A DNA stretch of 64,000 bases, taken from assembly GCF_023078275.1 (NCBI RefSeq), contig NC_062983.1, positions 3,031,001-3,095,000 on the forward strand, written 5' to 3'. Position 1 is the stretch's first letter. Each line of letters opens with the position of its first letter. Position numbers and translations under genes: made by a program. This document shows positions 1-12,143 of the stretch, piece after piece. Origin of the DNA: Leguminivora glycinivorella. Taxonomy: Eukaryota; Arthropoda; Insecta; Lepidoptera; Tortricidae. Under the pieces are notes generated by a model. That model was not told the origin of the DNA. It made no database searches and saw only the letters and a program-made list of their open reading frames with translations.

Positions 1-545
1 AGACAAATGTGGGTTTGCGGTTTTATACTATTGAAAAGGGTTATAAAATAGTGCACTTAGCGAGGTATGTAGACTCTGTATCTCGGTAATTAAAAATGAT
101 AAAAATATGATTCCAAGACCAGTCGATGGAGAATTCTTTCCTAATAAAGAATATTTATCCAAATGAAAACTGGTAATATGCAGCTTAGAGGGGTTCTAGT
201 GATAGGACGGCAGAAAAGTACTTATAAATTTCCATTATTCAAAATACTTAACTGGGATAAAATTAAATGTCGGCGGTAAGATTACACATGGGGGTTAAAA
301 TAGGATTAATGCCTCGACATATTACGGTCAAGAAAATCTATTTATGTTTCATATCGTACCCTTGTCAAGTTGTCCCAGTGGCCGTTAATATAATCCGCTA
401 AAGATATCATTTTAATGTCAATGTGTGGTGTGAATTACGACTTGCAGACATTTACATAAAGACTAAACGATGAAATCCGGCCATGAATGTTATGGAATAT
501 TTTTTCCCGAATCCATATTTTGAAGTACTTTTTGTACTTTTATTA
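1..545. other. Intergenic DNA, nothing recognised
   Basis: AT-rich sequence without a reading frame of note, tandem repeat or repeat family that I recognise. Confidence 0.4.
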
Positions 546-619
546 TAGTATGAATTTTCTGAGATGAACTTTTCGCTTTAGCCGTAATCTGTTAAACAAA
601 GGCCTTTGTGTCTATTGTT
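546..619 (+). mobile_element. Fragment of the 400-bp palindromic MITE
   Basis: These bases match the left terminal inverted repeat of the palindromic MITE found complete at 19815-20214 and 25030-25429. The match begins at the same end, after a TA, and stops abruptly inside the arm. It is a one-armed remnant. Confidence 0.7.
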
Positions 620-621
620 CA

Positions 622-801
622 TGATATGGGTTAAATTGTGGCGTAGGCGAGTGGCTGGCAACCTGTTACTGCAATGTCTCAGTTTCATTTTCTTTCAACC
701 CCTTATTTGTCAAGAGTGGCACTGAAACTTGAGTAGTTTCATGTGCTCTGCCTATCCCTTCATGGGATACAGGCGTGATACATGTATGTATGTATGTATA
801 C
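622..801 (+). mobile_element. RTE-like LINE 3' end fragment
   Basis: The stretch shares a long diagnostic sequence (a tgtggcgtaggcga core, a ggcaacctgt core and a tgggatacaggcgtgat end) with fragments at 2106-2250, 2706-2825 and 20700-20870. It finishes in an ATGT simple repeat, as 3' ends of non-LTR elements do. The RTE assignment is inference from remembered lepidopteran repeats; no coding part is present. Confidence 0.55.
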
Positions 802-1512
802 TAGCTTTATTAACTAGATTTATCGAAAAAAAAGTCTATTCACAACCACTCAGTTAAAAGATATTGCGAAAAAATATTTAAAATCGATGTTCCGCTCTCG
901 ACTGTTTACTTCTTCAAAACTTAACGAATCGTAACAAAATTTGAGAATCTGAATAAGTATCAATGAAATTATCTGTGTCGTACCGTTTAGTTTTTTTGGC
1001 TAATTACCAATTTGGAGTACCAGACCTTTTTACGCGCCATAATCATTATGGCCGTTTTTGGAAATTTTTGATAAGCTCTAGCGTCTTTAAAAATAAGAAT
1101 ATAATAAACACGTGTGTGGCATCCCTTACCACTTCCTAATGTTATTTGGTTTTGACACGTGCCGTCAAACACTTGACAATGACTTTAATATTATGATTAA
1201 GGTCCTCTCACACTAATTAATGTATGGACATTAATGTATGGAAACAAAACATTTTTTTTTTTAATTTAACAAAAAGCGATATGCAGGATGGTTCCTGACG
1301 ATGAATCTAACTGCGTATCGAAACAAAAAAAAACACAGTGTATAAAATCAATTGTCTTGCCCGCTCATTTCGTAGCTCCACATCGGTTTCTGGCAGCGAA
1401 GCGAACTTAGAAGTATATTCCACGCTGAATTTTATTCTTAGTTTTTTGATGTTTCTGGAATATTATGGTACCGAATTCATTATTCATATCTGTTCGCATT
1501 TTGTTATAAATT
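802..1512. other. Intergenic DNA, nothing recognised
   Basis: AT-rich, with short A and T runs near 1250-1335. I see no supported gene or repeat family. Confidence 0.4.
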
Positions 1513-1829
1513 ATCTTGAAGCGCTGGTGGCCTAGCGGTAAGAGCGTGCGACTTTCGATCCAGAGGTCGCGGGTTCGAACCCGGCTCGTACCAATGACTT
1601 TTTTCTGAAAATTGCAAAATGTCCTTTGATATTTTGCCAGTCGCTTTTCGGTGAAGGAAAACATCGTAAGTAAACCTGACTAATTCCAATAAGGCTTAGG
1701 TCAGATGGCAGTCGCTTTCGTAAAACTAGTGGCTACGCCAAATCTCGGGATTAGCTGTCAAAGCGGACCCCAGGCTCCCATGAGTCGTGGCAAATGCCGG
1801 GATAACGCAAGGAGGATGATGATCTTGAA
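1513..1829 (+). mobile_element. tRNA-derived SINE, full length, with target duplication
   Basis: The element starts with a tRNA-like head carrying an A-box-like tggcctagcggtaag and a B-box ggttcgaaccc, the internal RNA polymerase III promoter. A tRNA-unrelated body follows and ends in gcaaggaggatgatgat. It is flanked by an 8-bp direct repeat, atcttgaa, at 1513-1520 and 1822-1829, so the SINE proper is about 1521-1821. Related copies lie at 48572, 51199, 53194, 58230 and 58508. It is a retroposon, not a working tRNA gene, because the body continues directly after the CCA-like end. Confidence 0.85.
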
Positions 1830-2105
1830 ATCTAAATGCGAGCTCTAGATTCAAAGACGATCTTGAATTTCAGGGCTTTGGGTTAAATAATATCATATTT
1901 CTTTTCATTGCATAACCACTATAACCAGGGTAACATCATCACACGAAATCGTTTATTCTGTTTTGCATTTATTTGGAATCTTTTGATTCAGACATTATTG
2001 AGGCTTGAACTTTTTTTGCCAATAAGAAGGATAAGATTTTGTTGGACACTATTTTGATAGTCTCACCCCTGCAAGGGTTAAATAAACGACATAATTTCAT
2101 TTCCC

Positions 2106-2250
2106 GTGTGGTGACAGGTTATGAATTTCACCACCCCCTTTCTTCTCGTGGGTGTCGTAGAAGGCGGATATGGGGTAAAATGTGGCGTAGGCGAGAGGCT
2201 GGCAACCTGTCACTGCAATGTCACAGTTTCGTTTTCTTTGTTTTCTACTG
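2106..2250 (+). mobile_element. RTE-like LINE 3' end fragment
   Basis: Same family as 622-801, shown by the tcgtgggtgtcgtagaag, tgtggcgtaggcgagagg and ggcaacctgtcactgcaatg blocks. It is truncated at both ends and non-coding. Confidence 0.55.
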
Positions 2251-2429
2251 TAGAAAACACGGTGTATATTATAGGTCTTAATAGGCGTAAATACACGGAC
2301 AGGATAATTTGTAATTACCGGCAACTAATATGTGTCTAAGGTAAATGCGTGCTATGCTAACAAAGGGCTTCGACGTGTAAGTTTGTTCTAGCACAGTGTA
2401 AAACCAAAATGTTGTATAAGTCTACTTGA

Positions 2430-2473
2430 TTCTATTTTTAACGCTCGACGCAAAAACGACGAGGAGTTTGACA

Positions 2474-2504
<31 letters not shown>

Positions 2505-2680
2505 TTGTCTGTCTGTTTGTGTGTGTGTCTGTCTGTGGCATCGTAGCTCCCGAACGGATGAAGTGATTTAGATTTAGTTTTTTTGTCTGAAAGCTGAGTT
2601 AGTCGGGAGTGTTCTTAGTCATGTTTCATGAAAATCGGTCAACTATGTCGCGATAAGGGGGGGTTATGGTATAAGTTTAT
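2430..2680 (+). repeat. Dispersed repeat with TGTC microsatellite core
   Basis: A conserved dispersed repeat containing an impure TGTC/TGTT tract at 2474-2537, then a gtggcatcgtagctcccgaa block and a gagttagtcgggagtgttct block. The same family lies in reverse orientation at 32655-32905, where the tract reads GACA. Two orientations with shared flanks show a transposed unit rather than a lone microsatellite. Its class cannot be told from these copies. Confidence 0.6.
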
Positions 2681-2705
2681 TTACTTATCAACGGTAGTAA
2701 ATCCT

Positions 2706-2825
2706 GTATGGTGACTGGTGACGGGTTAAGAATTTCACCATCCCCTTTCTCCCGTGGGTGTCGTAGAAGTCGACTGTGGGATATGGGTTAAATTGTGGCG
2801 TAGGCAGGCTGGCAACCTGTCAGAT
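2706..2825 (+). mobile_element. RTE-like LINE 3' fragment, left half
   Basis: Matches the family at 2106-2250 up to ggcaacctgtca, then is interrupted by the minus-strand LINE at 2826-3445. The matching sequence resumes near 3451 with ctgtcactacaaatgtcac. Confidence 0.55.
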
Positions 2826-3445
2826 ACAAACTCCATATTTATTTATTTATTTGGCAAGTACAATAAAGTTAATAAATTAAATAAAATCCATGTTTGCCCG
2901 GGGCATCGTAGGACGCTTGCCGCGTTTCCCCTCTGTATGGTCAGACTCAGCCGTTGTGCCAGGAAGTTGGCCGTGCGTAGGTCACCAGACACCCAGACAA
3001 GTTTGGTGGAAACCTCTTTCACAAACTGCTTGGTGTCTGATGACCATGGTCCAAATGTTTCAAATGCAAGTGCCGCAAATATGTAGTTGTTTTTTAAAAA
3101 TGCATATTTGCGGCACTTGTTAAACTGGGCATTTTCAGCAGCAGTCCCCGGTTTCTGGGCCGAGCGTTGGACGGTGCCAAGGTATCCACACAGGTCACGT
3201 CCCACGCCAAGGGTCGTCCCAGAAACCAAGGCACAAGCGAGCAACCATCAGGCCGCTTTCCGTCTGCTGCTGATAAGCCGACAGGTTCGAGGGTTGCCGA
3301 TATGTTCGCTGTGCCGAGAGCCTTGCGGATTAGGTCGTTGAGTGCAGCGTGTCTAAAAATTCGGCCGGCACTAGACTGGCAGTGGAGTCCGTGGTGTCCT
3401 AGTGCGTCGACTGAGGCTCCGCAGCGGCAGCAAGGGTGTGGTTGG
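2826..3445 (-). pseudogene. 5'-truncated LINE, ORF2 C-terminal end with PD-(D/E)XK-like endonuclease
   Basis: On the minus strand the frame from about 3445 to 3150 reads a Cys/His cluster (HPCCRCGASVDALGHHGLHC) and then KRPDG followed about 15 residues later by WDVTCVDT, which resembles the CCHC finger plus PD-(D/E)XK restriction-like endonuclease of R2-type LINEs. A frameshift near 3150-3240 moves the continuation (FETFGPWSSDTKQF, then LSLTIQRGNAASVL) to another frame, which ends around 2843. An AAAT-type simple tail lies at 2834-2850. The reverse transcriptase itself is missing. The LINE assignment is firm by similarity I recognise; the R2-like clade is inference. Confidence 0.65.
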
Positions 3446-3530
3446 CAGGTCTGTCACTACAAATGTCACAATTTGGTTTTCTTTCACTTCTTCGGCACTA
3501 AAACTTACCCCTTTATGTGATTGTAAGAAT
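3446..3530 (+). mobile_element. RTE-like LINE 3' fragment, right half
   Basis: Resumes the RTE-like family (ctgtcactacaaatgtcaca, then a ttttctttc block) after the inserted LINE. The repeated ctgtca at both junctions could be part of the target duplication. Confidence 0.45.
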
Positions 3531-4637
3531 GTACGTAAGAATTATATTAGGGACGTATTTAACCGGCCAAATTGTAATAGTGTTTGATTATTGCCAAATG
3601 CGTGTAACGAAACGCAAGTACAGGCTATTATGAATGTTCCAATACTCTGTAATGTAGTGTCGGTGACAGTGAGCGCATTTGTTTTAGTACAGACGATTTT
3701 GTTATTCATGTTTGGAATGAACTGAGGAACTTCTAGAACATCCATACAAAGGCAATCATTGCGAGACTGACTGTGATCACAGTCAGTACCTAATGTAAAC
3801 ACTTTTAATTTATAATAATATACGAAGTGTCTTTACACTATTGTTTTATTCATAAACATTACATAAATAACGATAGAAAAGGGTATTAAAAATAATAGTT
3901 TGGCGACTAAAATGGGGCCTCAAAATATTTCAATATCCGCATTTTAATGTCATTACGGCTACGGTTTATTCAGACGCAAGTACCAACTATTTATTTGGCA
4001 ACTGAATTACTATATTAGAAATAAATTAAGAGATAGTTTAATAGGAAAACGGCTTTCTATTAATATTTAAAAAAAGGAGTTCTTTTAAAATATTTATATA
4101 GCAAATTAACACAAAAAGTACATTTAAAATTTTAGACAAAGTTGCGTTCGCTCGAGGTCACAAACTAGGATTATTCATTAGGACAACATCATAAAAAATC
4201 AGAACTACCGGATTTGACGCATAGTATAGATGTATGAAGTTACTGGATTAGCTTAGGAAGCACTCGTTTACTTTCCTCTCTTTCTGTATGGAGTTAGTCC
4301 CTTTTGCCATTGCATGGTAGTGGACGAGTCTATCGCAAGTGTTTGCGATGTAATTGCCCTAACGAGGTCGTTTCACCTCGACTGCTTACAATGTGTTTCA
4401 AAGTAAAAGCTTTCACAATGAAGAATAGGTGTAGGTATTATAGTTAAAATTCTGCTGTCCGGTATCCGGCCAAAACACTATTTGTTGCATCTCTAATAAT
4501 TATCTAGATTTGGGTCAAATTGTCAAAACAGAGGATCAAATCTATGCAGAATGAGTACACATTTTAATTACTTTAACAGTCATTCGTCTCTACGTAGTCT
4601 TATAGTCGATTTCTTTGATGCAAAGTCGTGTATGAAG
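3531..4637. other. Intergenic DNA, nothing recognised
   Basis: AT-rich; no reading frame with recognisable domains and no repeat family that recurs in the window. Confidence 0.4.
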
Positions 4638-4925
4638 AAGATCGAGTATTACAGAGAGTTACTGTCAAAGTAAAAAGTGTAATCACAGTGCATAGACTGC
4701 CATCTCACGACACAGGCTTAAAACTTTTGAACCTCAGTTTTGAAAATATGGTCCATATTCTTAGCTTGATATGTGTTAAAATGACAAATATTAGTATTAA
4801 CGCTAGCGGAGCGTACCTCAAAGGTGTATCGCCATCTAGGTTACCGTACCTTTTTCTGTATGGTTTTGAGGTGCGTTTTTTTCATAGACTTTATCTGTCT
4901 ATACGGAGTTGCATATGTCTTTGAT
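4638..4925 (+). repeat. Dispersed repeat family, copy 1
   Basis: About 285 bp are shared in the same orientation with 45488-45770, including the blocks gttactgtcaaagtaaaa, cttgatatgtgttaaaatg, gcgccatctag-like and tatacggagtt. The copies differ by scattered substitutions, so they are old dispersed copies. No coding capacity; class not assigned. Confidence 0.6.
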
Positions 4926-5370
4926 GATACAAATAAATCATACATCAGTATCAGAACCAGACCAAACCAGTTAAATAACAAGTTTTAAAATCTGAATTCA
5001 ACTTTCAAAGTTAGCACTAAACTTGACGAACCTTTTTCGTTTAGTGCAAAAATTCACTCAGTTTTAATTTGCAAAAGCCTTTTACTAAGAAAAAGTATTT
5101 GAATTATATTTTGGTAAATTAAATGTAATGTCTGCGAAATATCTATTTTCGGGTTATTCTGCGAAAAACTCGCTATAGACTTTTGGTAACCAAGTTCTAA
5201 AAGGAAGAATAGAATAATTTTCGAAGGTTCTGTGAAAGGAAGGCAAAAAGCAGAACAACAAAATTATCCCGCAATGCTTTTAGTCATAAACTATTGTTAT
5301 GACGATGTCCTTTTTTTGCCTCCTAAAATACTAATATCTTTAGATGTATTCTACAAAGGAATTTTTGATA
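4926..5370. other. Intergenic DNA, nothing recognised
   Basis: AT-rich; ends in the AAAT/TAAA simple repeat at 5373-5388 that forms the tail of the next SINE. Confidence 0.35.
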
Positions 5371-5371
5371 A

Positions 5372-5640
5372 ATAAATAAATAAATAAATATTATAGGACA
5401 TTCTTACACAGATTGGCTGAGGCCCACGGTAAGCTCAAGAAGGCTTGTGTTGTGGGTACTCAGACAACGATATATATAATATAATATATAAATAATTATA
5501 TACATAGAAAACATCCATGACTCGGGAACAAATATCTGTGCTCATCGCATAAATAAATGCCCTTACCGGGATTCGAACCCGGGACCGCGGCGCAGCAGGC
5601 AGGGTCACTCACTACCGACTGCGCCAGACCGGTCGTCACG
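5372..5640 (-). mobile_element. tRNA-headed SINE (second family), minus strand
   Basis: Read on the minus strand, a tRNA-like head starts near 5640 (ccggtctggcgcagtcggta A-box region) with a ggttcgaatcccggtaaggg-like B-box region near 5580. An AT-rich body follows and ends in an ATTT tail at 5373-5388. Copies recur at 20998, 23030, 27480, 29369 and 54300. The long non-tRNA body makes a functional tRNA gene unlikely. Confidence 0.8.
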
Positions 5641-5699
5641 TGATGCCCACTGTAAGAATAAATAGTGAAGAATAATATAGACATATGGTACCTATCTAC

Positions 5700-5870
5700 T
5701 GTTAGAGTAAAAACACCAGGATACCACTATTAATTATACAGTTTATTAAACGGAATCTCAAAATACAAGTTCAATGACAAGCTATCTTTAAGTGACGCTC
5801 TGAGTCCGTCTGACGCCCAGTTGACAGCGATGCCTAGGGATGGGGACCAGCGACTAGTGATGTCCTTACA
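5700..5870 (-). repeat. LTR (downstream on minus strand) of the non-coding LTR element
   Basis: 171-bp repeat starting tgttagag and ending ccttaca, identical by eye to 12144-12314. On the minus strand it holds a polyadenylation-like aataaa. The adjacent interior end is only weakly purine-rich, so the polypurine tract is not clear. Confidence 0.75.
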
Positions 5871-7429
5871 TTCGCCCATTCTGACCTTGACCTTTCGTCC
5901 CGAAGGTCTCTGCTATCCATGCTGCTACTGATGACTGCCGCAGTCAACGCAGCCGAAGCAGGCCGCGCCTCCAACGGGTGGCGGTAGACTTCATCTGTTC
6001 ATTTGTTCTTTTCTTTTCTGCAAAGTGAACAAGAACTTTGTATACTCCAGCTATACACTCAGGCCCTGGTCCTTTGAAGTGATTAACTCGAGAACCGTTG
6101 GAAACGGCCGGTGTAGTTTAAGACTAACTTACACCAAGATATGTAATTGGCCTCATTTTATAGTCGAATCATAGTAATGACATAACTAAACTCAAGATTG
6201 CATGACCAGACTAGCCTAGTACAAGTAAGTCAGGTCATTATTTAACAAATCCACAGCCAGTAAGGCTTTAAAACTATTAAGGTGCGATGGTACGAAAAGT
6301 ACATGTTTTACCGCCATGATCGATACTATATATTAGTCAAATTAATTATGTAAAATAGATGACATCTAGCGGCGGGCAGGTAATTACTGGTGTACAAAAC
6401 ACCATCTAATATTTGCTTGTAAATAACTTCACCCATCAATACATTTCATTTATTTTCAGGCAAGTATTATGCCATTTATGCCTTAAGTTAAGACTTACGT
6501 GAGCGGTGCATTCCAAACTAACCAACCGCTCAATATAATAATGATGATTGGCGTCGTTTAAATAGCAAATACATGGAACAAACTCACAGTTGGCTTCGTC
6601 ACTGTAGGCTGTGAAGCTCCCCACATGCGCAAGAAGGCGTACAACTCGTGAGAGGTTAACATGACACACCCTATGCGTGATCATAGCCACCTTCCAACAC
6701 AGCACAAGCTCTTGTTAAGAAGCTCTGTAACATACATGGGAAATACTAAGTTCCTTAATGTAACGAGAACGTGATAATTTTTTCTTGGAACTAAGCCAGT
6801 AGGTGATAGAATCAGTACAACACAACTGTCGTTCAAGTAACATGATAAGGTTACGAGAAATTAATTTACAATTGGCATAGTAGGTGCTCTCAATTACAGA
6901 TCCGGCTTACATAGCCGTTAAATAATTTAGTAATAAACAATGACAATCAAGACATTACAAAATATTGTCATGTATTTTTTTTTTTTTTTTTTCATGAATA
7001 TATATTAAGCAGAATACATGGCTGTTCCTTGGCAGGACCTTTAACAACCGCTGATTATTTTTTTCTATCAACATGATAAAATTAATAAATGGTAATAATC
7101 AATGTGTACTAGCCACCAATTTTGCTATAAGACAACACACATTACCATATCAAATCTTCATACGAAAGCCACGGTGATACGGCTTCTTTCGTGGCTGTCA
7201 GCGCAACGACCGCAGAAGTTGGCCCTTCATGACAAGGTTGTCGCGCAGCCTGTAGCATGCATTCGTTCAGCTAGGCATTCCGAACAGTTGCTCTCTCCGC
7301 TCTATTGGAAACCGTAATTTCACCAGCGACCTCTGGAAAGTATGCATGTAAGTGACCCTTTCAAGGTAACCTTGAGATCATTACTCTTTAAGGTCATAAA
7401 ACATGCTTTTGACAAACAAGGTCTCAAGC
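5871..7429. other. Interior of the non-coding LTR element, left part
   Basis: No frame with recognisable gag, protease, reverse transcriptase or integrase motifs. A T-run occurs at 6976-6991. Confidence 0.5.
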
Positions 7430-9305
7430 TAACCTCTTAAGGATATACCTCTTAAGGACTATATAACACATGATGGCATCTCTGAAGACCTTCATCACAA
7501 ATAACAGAAGCAGAACAATCCTCTTAAGGATAGACTATATAGCACATGATGGCGTCTGTAAGACCTACATCACAAATAACAGAAGCAGACCAATCCTCTT
7601 AAGGATAGTCTATATAACACATGATGGCGTCTCTAAAGACCTACATCACAAATAACAGAACAGAACTAGCCTCGTAAGGGTAGTCTATATAACATATGAT
7701 GGCGTCTGTGAAGACCTACATCACAATAACAGAAACAGAACAATCCTCTTAAGGAAAGTCTATGTAACACATGATGGCGTCTATGAAGACCTACATCACA
7801 ATTAACAGAAACAGAACAATCCTCTTAAGGAAAGCCTATATAACACATGATGGCGTCTCTGAAGACCTTCATCACAAATAACAGAAACAGAACAATCCTC
7901 TTAAGGAAAGTCTATGTAACACATGATGGCGTCTCTGAAGACCTTCATCACAAATAACAAAAACAGACCAATCCTCTTAAGGATAGTCTATATAACACAT
8001 GATGGCGTCTGTAAAGACCTACACCACAAATAACAGAAACAGACCAATCCTCTTAAGGATAGTCTATATAACACATGATGGCGTCTCTAAAGACCTACAT
8101 CACAAATAACAGAAACAGACCAATCCTCTTAAGGATAGTCTATATAACATATGATGGCGTCTGTAAAGACCTACATCACAAATAACAAAAACAGACCAAT
8201 CCTCTTAAGGATAGTCTATATAACACATGATGGCGTCTGTAAAGACCTACATCACAAATAACAAAAACAGACCAATCCTCTTAAGGATAGTCTATATAAC
8301 ACATGATGGCGTCTGTAAAGACCTACACCACAAATAACAAAAACAGACCAATCCTCTTAAGGATAGTCTATATAACACATGATGGCGTCTGTAAAGACCT
8401 ACATCACAAATAACAAAAACAGACCAATCCTCTTAAGGATAGTCTATATAACACATGATGGCGTCTGTAAAGACCTACATCACAAATAACAAAAACAGAC
8501 CAATCCTCTTAAGGATAGTCTATATAACACATGATGGCGTCTGTAAAGACCTACACCACAAATAACAAAAACAGACCAATCCTCTTAAGGATAGTCTATA
8601 TAACACATGATGGCGTCTGTAAAGACCTACATCACAAATAACAGAAACAGACCAATCCTCTTAAGGATAGTCTATATAACACATGATGGTCCGTCTCCAA
8701 AGACCTGCATCACAAATACCAGAACAGAACTAACCTCGCAAGGATAGTCTATATAACACATGATGGCCCGTCTCCAAAGACCTGCATCACAAATACCAGA
8801 AACAGAACTAACCTCGCAAGGATAGTCTATATAACACATGATGGCCCGTCTCCAAAGACCTGCACCACAAATACCAGAACAGAACTAACCTCGCAAGGAT
8901 AGTCTATATAACACATGATGGCCCGTCTCCAAAGACCTGCATCACAAATACCAGAAACAGAACTAACCTCGCAAGGATAGTCTATATAACACATGATGGC
9001 CCGTCTCCAAAGACCTGCACCACAAATACCAGAACAGAACTAACCTCGCAAGGATAGTCTATATAACACATGATGGCCCGTCTCCAAGACCTGCATCACA
9101 ATTACCAGAAATAGAACTAACCTCACAAGGATAGTCTATATAACACATGATGGTCCGTCTCCAAAGACCTGCATCACAATTACCAGAAATAGAACTAACC
9201 TCACAAGGATAGTCTATATAACACATGATGGTCCGTCTCCAAAGACCTGCATCACAATAATAGGTCTTATGCACATGGTCCGCCTCCTAAGGCCTGCATT
9301 GCATA
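7430..9305 (+). repeat. 76-bp minisatellite array, about 24 units
   Basis: Units repeat every 76 bp, for example the cctcttaagg motif at 8201 and 8277. Two subfamilies are stacked. From about 7430 to 8680 the unit has cctcttaagg and gatggcgtct; from about 8690 to 9262 it has cctcgcaagg or cctcacaagg with gatggcccgtctcc. A degenerate unit extends to about 9305. Variant bases show higher-order patterns: a three-unit cycle in the first block and a two-unit cycle in the second. It lies wholly inside the non-coding LTR element. Short open frames here are by-products. Confidence 0.9.
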
Positions 9306-9520
9306 AACAGAACTACTTAAGAAACAATAATCAAAGTGCTAAATGTATAGCAGACATTAAAGTAATCATTATAATTATGACTCACACTTTAAGTGACGGA
9401 AATCACTTCATTTTTACTTGTGGATATCACATTAGTTACACTACCATGGATACCACAAGATTCAGGTACAATGTGCTTATATATCAGGAAACCCTGTGAA
9501 CAGAATATATTATTAACATC
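9306..9520. other. Interior of the non-coding LTR element, spacer
   Basis: Unstructured AT-rich spacer between the two tandem arrays. Confidence 0.4.
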
Positions 9521-9524
9521 ATGT

Positions 9525-9755
9525 AAAGGCAACACAACTCGGTTCTTAATCCGGCGTGTATATATGCAATGGCAACTCGGTTCTTAATTTGAGAGTAATA
9601 GCACAAGCACAACTCGGTTCTCAATTTGAGAGTAATAGCACAAGCACAACTCGGTTCTCAATCCGGCGTGCATATATGTGATGACAACTCAGTTCTTAAT
9701 CTGAGACTAATAAGGCAAACCACAACTCGGTTCTTAATCCGGCGTGCAACTTGTC
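9525..9755 (+). repeat. Short tandem repeat array of about 45 bp units
   Basis: The phrase caactcggttct recurs six times, followed alternately by an aatccggcgtg type or an aatttgagagtaatagcac type of continuation. The array is imperfect and lies about 220 bp right of the 76-bp array within the same LTR element. Confidence 0.75.
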
Positions 9756-12143
9756 TTATTTTTCCCGTGCCCCTAAGGTAACACGCTTACTATATATACC
9801 ATTATTGAAATACATTCCAGTCAACCAAGAATAATCTTATGGCACTTGGCTTGACTTATCGAGGTTTCACTACATTCAAATAATGTAATATTTTATCTAT
9901 CATTGTTCACTTACCAAATGGTTCTTGACAAAGGTATTTATATATCATCATCAGGCATGGTGCATAAGCTTATTGATTAAACCATCAGGCTTGCCAGACA
10001 ATGCTTCAAAAGACACACTAGAGAGGTGCTCCAGCTGTAGGTATATGTGCAATTTAAAGCACAACATTATCCATATAGCTGCCACCTGCACAACTACATA
10101 ATTTTGTTAGTTGTGTTAATACTATGCATATGCAAGAATACTTAGTACAGGTTAATGGGTTTTTATAACAAAATATCATTATTTTTGATTCTTGCAAAAG
10201 TCACAAACATGTAAAATATATATATTCTTGTGAAATCAAGAAGCAATAGAAGTGTATAGTTATTTTTATATTTCAAGGAACAGAACATATTAAAAGTAGA
10301 CAATACTTGTCAACTTCAAACGGTAACCTGTTTGTCATGCTTCGGTTCGGAAACATTCCTTCGCAGTGAAGTGGTTAAAATTATTAGAAGCTCCAATTAA
10401 GTTATTTACCTCAGATTATTGCACATCTTTACAAAAACTTAACTGATTGGCATGTTTCAAGCCCAATTCCAAATCAAACTGATTTGTTGTAACAGACAAG
10501 TATAGCATGTAGACCGTTAAAGTCCATCGGGTCTATAAATATCAAAATCTCTTACCATTAGCTATGACAAATTTTACCAGTGTCATAAATAGTTCAATAG
10601 ATATCCAGTTTGGTGTTTCCAGCTTTTAGCAAGATTTAACCTCAGGAACTTCTGGAATCATGCCTTATCAATGCAAGTATTTTCAACTTATGGTCAATAG
10701 TCTCCGGATTACCGGCAGGCAACTACTGTAATCAATAAATTAATCTGGAAAGGAATGTAATTTAAAGAACAAATTATATCACTGTCAATGCATTAAATGG
10801 ACACTGGACTATGTCATGATAATAAATGTTCCAAGTGTCTGTCTAGGTAATATATTTGTCTTTGGTTCAATTTAGAACATGATTACATTGATTACATTTC
10901 TTGTCAAAAATGTTTGCAATGCTAAACCAGCATTATTATAAACAAAACAGCATCAACAATACACTATACTTCAGTGCTATGCCCTTAACACACATTATGG
11001 TTTTACAAAGATGCATAATTAACCTCATCAAAATATTATTATGTTAATATTATTATTATTTTATCAACATTTTTGATGAATTTGTGCCATGTAATATAGC
11101 AACATGTTTCCTCATTTAGAAAAATGCAAGATCATACAGAGTTTATATGCATAAGAATGTCACTAAGACAGATTTCAAAATACAGTCCCCGGTAAAGTGA
11201 CAAAACTTATAGTAACAAAAGAGTTGTCAAAGTTTTCTTATGCTTATTTACTCATCCATTATACTAACCTGTAGTGAATTTAAAATGTATTTACTGTCAG
11301 CATACTTACATAAGCCAGATGCAATGGCACAATATTATTGAGTAGGATAAATACCTTATTCCATGTCATTCCGGACAAACTTATTTTTAATATGACAAAT
11401 AGGGCAAGATAATGATCATCTCTCTTTGTAGATCATTAAACCCATAAAGTCACATGTTATAAGGAATCATTTAGGTGCCATTTAGATTGAAACTTATCTT
11501 ATATTCTGTTTCACTGTGACACCGTGACAATTGTCAATATATCACAAGTAGGTTCAATATGTATTAAGTATTCTGAAACATATCTGGAAGCACAAAAACA
11601 CAACACACAAGTGAGCTAATGATTATTCACTACTGCAGCCCCTCTATATATACTGGTAATACTCTTTGCCCGGAGCAATTGTGAATGACAACTTGGATGT
11701 GGTTAGCATCTCACCGTCCATGACTTACTGTGGTACTTATTGTGATACATTTTGTGAGTATATAAAAGTATTAGTATCTTCAACATGTACATAATTAAGT
11801 TGATCTGAAAGAAAGAAACACAACACAGGCTACTATAGTGGATGTTGATAATTTCAGCCCCAGAGCACTGTGTTTGGATCACTTTTACTTCCGATTTCAC
11901 ACTCATTATGATCAAATATTACTCCAAAGTGTGAATATCTCGTAAACTGCAATGGATACTTTTAACTGTAGTATATGGTGCTAGTGTCTTTACTCGTCGA
12001 ATCAGATCGACTGGTGTTAATTAAATACTGTTGCACAACAATAAAAGGTTATGAGCGCGGCGCGAGAATGATGACATTGTCAATTTCGGACAAATTACAT
12101 AGTACGGGCGTATATGGGTAACTTAATATCGCGCTTCTGAAAC
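9756..12143. other. Interior of the non-coding LTR element, right part
   Basis: About 2.4 kb of AT-rich DNA without coding motifs. The last 14 bases next to the LTR resemble, on the minus strand, a primer-binding site for tRNA-Leu (tcagaag core, about 12 of 15 positions against the canonical complement from memory). Confidence 0.5.

Noticed and set aside
1521..1593. A candidate functional tRNA gene with A-box and B-box
   Set aside because: The same head is attached to a conserved body in several dispersed copies, with target duplications at two of them, so it is a SINE.
7430..9305. A CRISPR-like regular array
   Set aside because: Units are contiguous 76-bp repeats without unique spacers, and the context is a eukaryotic retroelement.
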